Source: an uncultured Collinsella sp.
GTDB lineage: Bacteria > Actinomycetota > Coriobacteriia > Coriobacteriales > Coriobacteriaceae
Assembly (NCBI GenBank): GCA_900541675.1
Contig: UQKU01000023.1
Span: forward strand, 1 to 36,890
Reading direction: 5' to 3'
Length of the DNA stretch: 36,890 bases
Position 1 is the stretch's first letter; the number at the start of each line of letters is the position of its first letter. Positions 32,156 through 36,890 of this stretch are shown here, one piece after another. Both the position numbers and the translations under genes were made by a program. The notes under the pieces are model-generated. The model saw only the letters and a program-made list of their open reading frames with translations, was not told the origin of the DNA and did no database searches.

Positions 32156-33184
32156 ATGGCCAACAAAGTCACCCTCAAGCAGATCGCCCAGGAGGTGGGG
32201 CTTTCCCCCTCGTCGGTCTCGCTTGTTCTCAATAATCGGCCCTGTCGCATCTCGGAAGAAAACCGCAAGCTCATCAAAGAGGTCGCGGCGCGCAACCACT
32301 ATGTTCCCAACCAGATTGCGCGCAGCCTGGTCATGCGCGAGTCACGCACGCTGGGCCTTATCGTTCCCAATATCGAGAGCCGCTTTTTTGCCTCGCTCGC
32401 CGGCAGCTTGGAAAAGCGCTGCCGCGAGGACGGTTACGCGCTCTTTATTACCAGCTCGGGTGGAAGTGCCGACGACGATCTTGAGCTGCTGCGCCAGCTG
32501 GTGACGCGCGGCGTCGACGGCGTCTTTCTGGTGGTGGGTGACGAGTTCTCCGACGACCGCGCCCTGCGCGAAGAAGTCAGCCATCTGCCCATACCGGCGG
32601 TAATGGTCGACCGTGCCATTGAGGGGCTCGAGTGCGACAAGGTGATGTTCGACCACGAGATGGGTGGCTACATGGCTACCCGCTATCTGATCGAGCAGGG
32701 TCACCGTCGCATTGCCTGCTTGGTTAATGCTCGCCGTTCCAATACGGGTCGTAAACGTCTTGCCGGCTACGAGCGTGCGCTGCGCGAGGTTGGCCTGCCG
32801 ATCGACGCACGTTTGGAGTTCGAGAGCGAGTACTACATTCCGAGCGCATACGAGGCGTCGGAGGCGGTGCTCGCAACTGACGCCACCGCCGTGTTCGCAA
32901 GCTCGGATAACATTGCCCTCGGTCTGCTCAAGCGCTTGCACGAGATGGGTAAGAGCATCCCGGGCGATATCTCGGTCGTAAGCTATGACAACTCGGCGGC
33001 CGACGTTCTCTTTGAGCCGGCGCTGACCGCGATCGAGCAGGATCCTGGTGTTCTTGCGGAGCATGCTTTTGGCTGCATGTCCAAGCGTCTTGCCGGTAGG
33101 GGCGGTAGGCGTGCCGAAGAGGTCGTTTTGGAGCCGGCGCTTATCGTTAAGGGCAGCGTGCTCGAACTTACCGAATGTAGCTAA
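32156..33184 (+). CDS. LacI-family transcriptional regulator
   Basis: The N-terminal helix-turn-helix is VTLKQIAQEVGLSPSSVSLVL followed by the hinge region PNQIARSLVMRESRTLGLIVP. The rest is a periplasmic-binding-protein-like effector domain, with SYDNSAADVLFEPALTAIEQDP near its end. 342 aa is typical. AAGGAG lies in front of the ATG. It is divergent from murB, which it is unlikely to control; its sugar target genes are not obvious in the window. Its effector cannot be told from sequence. Confidence 0.9.
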   Translation: MANKVTLKQIAQEVGLSPSSVSLVLNNRPCRISEENRKLIKEVAARNHYVPNQIARSLVMRESRTLGLIVPNIESRFFASLAGSLEKRCREDGYALFITSSGGSADDDLELLRQLVTRGVDGVFLVVGDEFSDDRALREEVSHLPIPAVMVDRAIEGLECDKVMFDHEMGGYMATRYLIEQGHRRIACLVNARRSNTGRKRLAGYERALREVGLPIDARLEFESEYYIPSAYEASEAVLATDATAVFASSDNIALGLLKRLHEMGKSIPGDISVVSYDNSAADVLFEPALTAIEQDPGVLAEHAFGCMSKRLAGRGGRRAEEVVLEPALIVKGSVLELTECS

Positions 33185-33372
33185 ACGTACTTGTTTGTTT
33201 GCATAGATTGCATGCGGAGTGTCTGCTATTTGCCGGCAGGCACCCCGGCCCTCGTCCGTGAACTCTTCCGCTGGGCGAGCCATAGACGCCACGCACCGAT
33301 GCGATAAAGCAGTGGCTTGAAATTGGTGCTATATTCAGCATGAGTTGTTTAATGCTAGTACGGGAGGCTGAT

Positions 33373-33861
33373 ATGGGGCTGTTCAAGAAGAAAAACCCGC
33401 AGGATGCCTTTGATTCCGATGTGTTTACCATCACGGATACGATTTTGGACCCGCCGCGGTTTACATTTTTGCCGGCTATCTACCAGGATGCCACGCGCCG
33501 CAAGTGGGCCGTGCATCAGCGCGGCGGTGAGCCGAAGATTTTTGACTATGCGGACGTGTTGCAGTGCGAAGTAGCCGAGGCGGGCGATCCGGAGGCCGAG
33601 GAAGTGGCTTCAAAACAGGAATTTGCCCAGCGTATCCTGGCAAATCCTGCCAAGGCGGCGAAAATAAACGCTGCCAAGCGTAATATGTGTCTTGGTATGG
33701 GCGTTGTTGTGGCGGTTCAGACGGGAAAAGACGAGGTTTCCAAATTAGAGATTCCCGTTATGACCGACGAAATCAAACGCGATTCAAGCCTATATAAGTC
33801 GTATCGGAATGTCGCCGAGAAGATCAAGGCCGAATTCGATGCCATGGGAGGGCTGGCCTAA
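33373..33861 (+). CDS. Small conserved-looking protein of unknown function
   Basis: 162 aa starting MGLFKKKNPQDAF. GGGAGG five bases upstream fixes this start; an upstream in-frame ATG at 33340 lacks a site. The middle, KIFDYADVLQCEVAEAG, resembles the strand pattern of small proteins annotated DUF4428, where a similar 'I.Y.DI...E' stretch follows MGLFKKK, but the zinc-binding Cys cluster of those is absent. A single weak hydrophobic patch (MCLGMGVVVAVQT) is the only possible membrane contact. Downstream comes a UTRA regulator after 38 bases, so it may or may not share its transcript. Confidence 0.6.
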   Translation: MGLFKKKNPQDAFDSDVFTITDTILDPPRFTFLPAIYQDATRRKWAVHQRGGEPKIFDYADVLQCEVAEAGDPEAEEVASKQEFAQRILANPAKAAKINAAKRNMCLGMGVVVAVQTGKDEVSKLEIPVMTDEIKRDSSLYKSYRNVAEKIKAEFDAMGGLA

Positions 33862-33899
33862 TTTTGGCGGCATACGTGTCTGAATGAGGAGTCTGTGCA

Positions 33900-34667
33900 A
33901 TGGCAGGCGAATCTTATGCAATTCCCCCCAAAGATCGTGCTGTTGAGGGAATTCTTTGGTATATCCAGCACCATCAGCTTGCCGGCGGCGATCGCCTGCC
34001 GGCCGAGCGCGTGCTGTGCGAAGAGATTGGCGTTTCGCGTACGGCGTTGCGTGCCGGTATCACGCGGCTTATCTCGTGTGGAACGCTCGAGAGCCGTCGC
34101 GGATCGGGCACGTATGTGTGTCCTCCTAAGCCGTTGAACATCTTCCAGGAAACGTATAACTTTTCCGATGCTGTGCGGACTGCCGGCCTGCACCCCTCTT
34201 CTCGTCTGGTTTCCACCGGGACCATCGAGGCGGATGAGGCGCTTGCCGACAAGCTTGGGGTGGCTGTAGGCGCTCCCTTGCTCCGCATGCAGCGCGTTCG
34301 ACTTATTGAGGGCGAGCCGGCGTCAATCGAGACCGCTCACGTTAACCTGTCCCTGTGCCCATCGCTTCCCGAGCACGATTTTGAGTGTGAGAGCCTTTAC
34401 GATGTCTTGCTCAAAGAAGGTGGCGTGCGCGTTGAGCATGGACGTGAGCATATCTCCATCTCGCGTTTGAACGTCGAAGAGGCCGAGCTGCTCCAGCAAG
34501 AAGAGGGAACGCCGGTGTTCTATGAGAGCTCGATCGAATTTGATAAGGACATGCGTTTTGTGGAGCATTGCAAATCGGTGATTTTGCCCACAAAGTTCCG
34601 CTTTGCCGATAACGGCGAAGAGAACGGCATGAGGAGCGTGGCAGGTGAACAATGGCTGAAACAGTAG
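33900..34667 (+). CDS. GntR-family UTRA regulator, first of an overlapping pair
   Basis: Winged helix at residues about 12-75 (AVEGILWYIQHHQLAGGDRLPAER is the first helix region; GVSRTALRAGITRLISCGTLESRRGSGTYV is the recognition helix and wing). A UTRA sensor domain follows (LLRMQRVRLIEGEPASIETAHV, FYESSIEFDKDMRFVEHCKS). 255 aa is normal. GAGGAG lies nine bases before the ATG. Its last 16 bases overlap the next regulator gene. Together with the downstream SIS genes it suggests control of amino-sugar or Amadori-product use. Motifs are quoted in part only. Confidence 0.85.
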   Translation: MAGESYAIPPKDRAVEGILWYIQHHQLAGGDRLPAERVLCEEIGVSRTALRAGITRLISCGTLESRRGSGTYVCPPKPLNIFQETYNFSDAVRTAGLHPSSRLVSTGTIEADEALADKLGVAVGAPLLRMQRVRLIEGEPASIETAHVNLSLCPSLPEHDFECESLYDVLLKEGGVRVEHGREHISISRLNVEEAELLQQEEGTPVFYESSIEFDKDMRFVEHCKSVILPTKFRFADNGEENGMRSVAGEQWLKQ

Positions 34668-35365
34668 ATGCCACCCCGGTTTATATGCGCATTCGACGCT
34701 GCATCGAGGAACGTATCGAGCGCGGTGCATATCCCACGGGTTCCATGATTCCGTCCGAAAAAGACCTCGCCGAGGAATTTGGTACGACACGCTTGACCAT
34801 CCGAAGCGCTGTCGATGAGCTGGTTCGGCGCGGGCAGATTCGCCGTGTTCGGGGAAAAGGTGCCTTTGTGGCGCAGAAAGTACCTGCTTTTTTTGAACGC
34901 ACGGTCGGTTTCCGTGAATCGGTCCGTGCTTCGGGCGGCGAGCCGTCCGTCCGTATTCTCGCGCGTTCCAAGCGTTATGCGGGGCCATATTACGCCGACC
35001 TGTTTGGCATCGCCGAGGACGACCTGCTCTATTCCATTCGACGCCTGAACTGCATAAACGGTAGCCCCGTATCGATTGAGACGGCGCTGATTCCCTGCCT
35101 GCTGTTCCCAACCATCGAAGATATTGACGTGTCGGTCTTCAGTTTGTACGAGACCTATGAGATGCTGGGCCGAAAGCCAGTCATGGCACAGGAAAAGCTC
35201 GATATCGAAGCGCTGGGCGCACGAGATGCCGGCCTCCTTGGACTGGAACAGGGCGATCTTGTTTTGCTTTTGGAATGCGTGAGCTATGACGCGAGCGGTC
35301 AGGCTATCGAGTATGTAAAGTCCTTCAATCGTGGCGATACGGGCGGCTACACCTATACGTACTAG
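34652..35365 (+). CDS. GntR-family UTRA regulator, second of an overlapping pair
   Basis: Another complete GntR/UTRA protein (237 aa). The winged helix is at about residues 10-75 (YMRIRRCIEERIERGAYPTG, PSEKDLAEEFGTTRLTIRSA), and the UTRA part includes LYSIRRLNCINGSPVSIETA and the late YDASGQAIEYVKSF. It overlaps the preceding regulator by 16 bases, so the two are probably co-translated. They are clearly diverged paralogues rather than a recent duplicate. A control region with two candidate operator types and a SIS-domain gene follow. Confidence 0.85.
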   Translation: MAETVDATPVYMRIRRCIEERIERGAYPTGSMIPSEKDLAEEFGTTRLTIRSAVDELVRRGQIRRVRGKGAFVAQKVPAFFERTVGFRESVRASGGEPSVRILARSKRYAGPYYADLFGIAEDDLLYSIRRLNCINGSPVSIETALIPCLLFPTIEDIDVSVFSLYETYEMLGRKPVMAQEKLDIEALGARDAGLLGLEQGDLVLLLECVSYDASGQAIEYVKSFNRGDTGGYTYTY

Positions 35366-35422
35366 CTGGTATTTTGTGAATAACGGCTGGGAAACTAACC
35401 AGTTTTGATCGTTGGGTCAGCT

Positions 35423-35535
35423 GTATATACAACCTTACATGGCTCAAAATCGACCGTTCGCCGAAGGGGATAAATTAATCGACAAAGAGGTATCAAAAAG
35501 CAGTAACCTGTAACTGTGATTGGTATCAAATACTA
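35423..35535 (+). promoter_or_regulatory. Candidate operators before the SIS-domain operon
   Basis: GTATATAC (35423-35430) fits the GT-N-TA-N-AC pattern of HutC-type regulators. Separately, GGTATCAAA occurs at 35489-35497 and again at 35522-35530, where it forms the dyad TGGTATcaaATACTA (35521-35535) resembling sites of amino-sugar UTRA regulators. Both types lie in the 193-bp gap between the second UTRA regulator and the SIS gene, consistent with one or both regulators acting here. Confidence 0.45.
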
Positions 35536-35558
35536 ATGATTTGTTACGAGGTGAGACG

Positions 35559-36674
35559 ATGAAGATGCTCGATTACGTTCAGCTTGCCCATGTGCGTATG
35601 GGAGAGAACCTCGAGCGTTCGTCTGAGCTGGTAGCGCAGCTCGTTGATATTTTCCAGTCCGGTTCTTTTGACGCGCTGCGCATCGTTGCTTCGGGTTCGT
35701 CGCGCCATGCTGCGGATTGCGCCCGCGATTACCTGCAAGATGCGCTGCAGATGCAGGTGTCCGTTGTGACGCCCGAGGCCTTCGTCGATTTTGAACACAC
35801 CTATCCACAGCATGCGCTTAACATTGCCGTCTCGCAGAGCGGCTATTCAACCAATACGATTGCGGCGCTCGATTACATGCGCGCACACGATATGGCTGCA
35901 GTTGCGCTCACGGCAAACGTCGAGGCACCCATCAAGGAACACGCTGACATCGTTCTTGACTACGGTGTGGGCGTCGAGTCGGTGGACTTTGTGACTCTGG
36001 GCGTCGAGGTTCTCGTTGAGTACCTGGTGCTCTTTGGTATTTACGGCGGTCAGGCGCGCGGAACGATTGACGCCAAGGGCGTTGCTCAGCGTCTTGATGA
36101 CCTGCGCGAGGCTATCCAGGCTAATGCCGTGATGTGCAAGACCGCCGAGGCATATGTCCAAGATCACATGCTCGAGCTTTCTGAGCACATGCCCGCCATG
36201 GTCGTCGGCAACGGCCCCAACTATGGTGTTGCCGAGGAGGCAGCGCTCAAGCTGAGCGAGACCATCAAGATTCCTGCCATGCATCACGAAGGCGAGGAGT
36301 TCGTCCACGGTCCCGAGATGCAGATTGTTCCGGGCTACCTGGTGTTTATTGTCGACGATCCGCAGGGGTCGGAGCGTCTTGCGAATATCGCCGATGCGCT
36401 ATCGAACGTTACGGCAAAAACGGTGCTGCTCACGGCCCATCCCAAGGGTAGGGCTCACGAGGTTGTGGTGCCTCAGGTGGCTCCGCTGCTCAGTGCAATT
36501 CCCAATCTCGTGTTCTTCCAGACGATTGCGGCAATAATCGCCGAGCGTCTGAAGTCATGGGACGTTCACCCGTATCTCGATGCTGTCTCCAAGCAAATGG
36601 AGGTCAAGGCGGAGGGCTACGAAGAGTCAGTCAATGCGCTTAAGGCCAAAGCGGCCGAGTGTTACGGAATGTAA
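35559..36674 (+). CDS. Double SIS-domain sugar isomerase/deglycase-like protein
   Basis: Two sugar-isomerase (SIS) domains, as in the C-terminal half of GlmS and in FrlB/AgaS-type enzymes that act on phosphorylated amino sugars or fructosamines. Motifs: VASGSSRHAADCARDYL (about residues 47-63), VSQSGYSTNT (phosphosugar Ser loop), and EEAALKLSETIKIPAMHHEGEEFVHGPEM around residue 225-255, quoted here in part. GAGGTG five bases upstream sets the start at 35559, giving 371 aa; an upstream in-frame ATG lacks a site. The glutaminase domain of GlmS is absent, so it is not a glucosamine synthase. Substrate is inferred only from the UTRA regulators next door. A second SIS gene follows after 60 bases. 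Confidence 0.85.
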   Translation: MKMLDYVQLAHVRMGENLERSSELVAQLVDIFQSGSFDALRIVASGSSRHAADCARDYLQDALQMQVSVVTPEAFVDFEHTYPQHALNIAVSQSGYSTNTIAALDYMRAHDMAAVALTANVEAPIKEHADIVLDYGVGVESVDFVTLGVEVLVEYLVLFGIYGGQARGTIDAKGVAQRLDDLREAIQANAVMCKTAEAYVQDHMLELSEHMPAMVVGNGPNYGVAEEAALKLSETIKIPAMHHEGEEFVHGPEMQIVPGYLVFIVDDPQGSERLANIADALSNVTAKTVLLTAHPKGRAHEVVVPQVAPLLSAIPNLVFFQTIAAIIAERLKSWDVHPYLDAVSKQMEVKAEGYEESVNALKAKAAECYGM

Positions 36675-36734
36675 GCGGGTTTTGATGCCCGTTGGCATGG
36701 GGGATGTGGAAACAACCCCAGAAAGGAGAGACAA

Positions 36735-36890
36735 ATGAAGGAAACCGAGAAGATCGAGATCATGCATTTCGACCAGGAGGGCTATCTCGAGGACGGCAAG
36801 GCGCTCTACGAGACCGGCAAGAAGATGACCGCGCTCGCCGACAAGGTCGCCGACGAGGGCTACGACGCCGTGTTCCTGATGGGCGTCGGC
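36735..36890 (+). CDS. SIS-domain protein, N-terminal fragment cut by the window end
   Basis: An ATG preceded by AAAGGAGAG opens a frame that runs to the last base (52 codons). The start MKETEKIEIMHFDQEGYLED and the later DEGYDAVFLMGVG match the beginning of FrlB-like SIS proteins, where GVG opens the phosphosugar site. Codon use turns strongly to C- and G-ending forms relative to the previous gene, suggesting high expression. It is very probably co-transcribed with the SIS gene upstream, as no terminator lies between. Confidence 0.75.
   Translation, partial: MKETEKIEIMHFDQEGYLEDGKALYETGKKMTALADKVADEGYDAVFLMGVG

Overview
The window looks like a chromosomal segment of a Coriobacteriia actinobacterium, most likely Collinsella or a close relative. 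This is inferred from gene content, moderately high GC with C/G-ending codons in highly expressed genes, a three-domain TsaB-RimI-TsaD fusion, and many sugar PTS/ABC systems with UTRA-type GntR regulators. No species marker was tested.

Layout. (1) 1-7008: one dense + strand housekeeping operon, acpS, nnr, alr, a family 4 uracil-DNA glycosylase, tsaE and tsaB-rimI-tsaD. (2) 7009-7825: no ordinary gene. It holds two long hairpin elements in opposite orientation, then a promoter, a short Ile/Val-rich leader ORF and a strong terminator upstream of cstA, which looks like classical leader-peptide attenuation. (3) 7826-12088: cstA and an orphan JetD-like Toprim protein with a long disordered middle. 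(4) 12089-12721: a third hairpin element, scattered tRNA 3'-end fragments and a tRNA-Gln(UUG). (5) 12722-17361 (minus): a peptidoglycan-binding protein, a polyprenyl diphosphate synthase and a PTS EIICB fused to a HAD phosphatase. (6) 17589-28620: a UTRA regulator, a sugar ABC transporter (binding protein, two permeases, ATPase), then on the minus strand glycogen/maltodextrin phosphorylase, 4-alpha-glucanotransferase and galE. (7) 28888-33861: a secreted coiled-coil/CHAP cell-wall hydrolase, a fourth hairpin element, a possibly foreign small gene next to a degenerate copy of the murB 3' end, murB, a LacI regulator and a small uncharacterised gene. (8) 33900-36890: two overlapping UTRA regulators followed by two SIS-domain genes, the second cut by the window end.

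How the genes may work together. Regions 5-6 read as an alpha-glucoside/maltodextrin module: uptake by PTS or ABC, then MalQ and phosphorylase. Palindromes GTTTAAAC near the PTS gene, the regulator gene and malQ, with a one-base variant before the ABC operon, match the GT-N-TA-N-AC operator pattern of HutC-type GntR regulators and suggest one local regulon. The last region resembles an amino-sugar or Amadori-compound (FrlB-like) operon.

The most unusual structure is a family of four elements at 7021-7155, 7299-7458, 12097-12233 and 30113-30243. Each has a nearly constant 69-70 nt core enclosed by perfect inverted arms of 31-45 bp, and the outer arm sequence differs completely from copy to copy. 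A second oddity is a row of six alternately oriented 15-bp motifs about 40 bp apart at 23121-23336.
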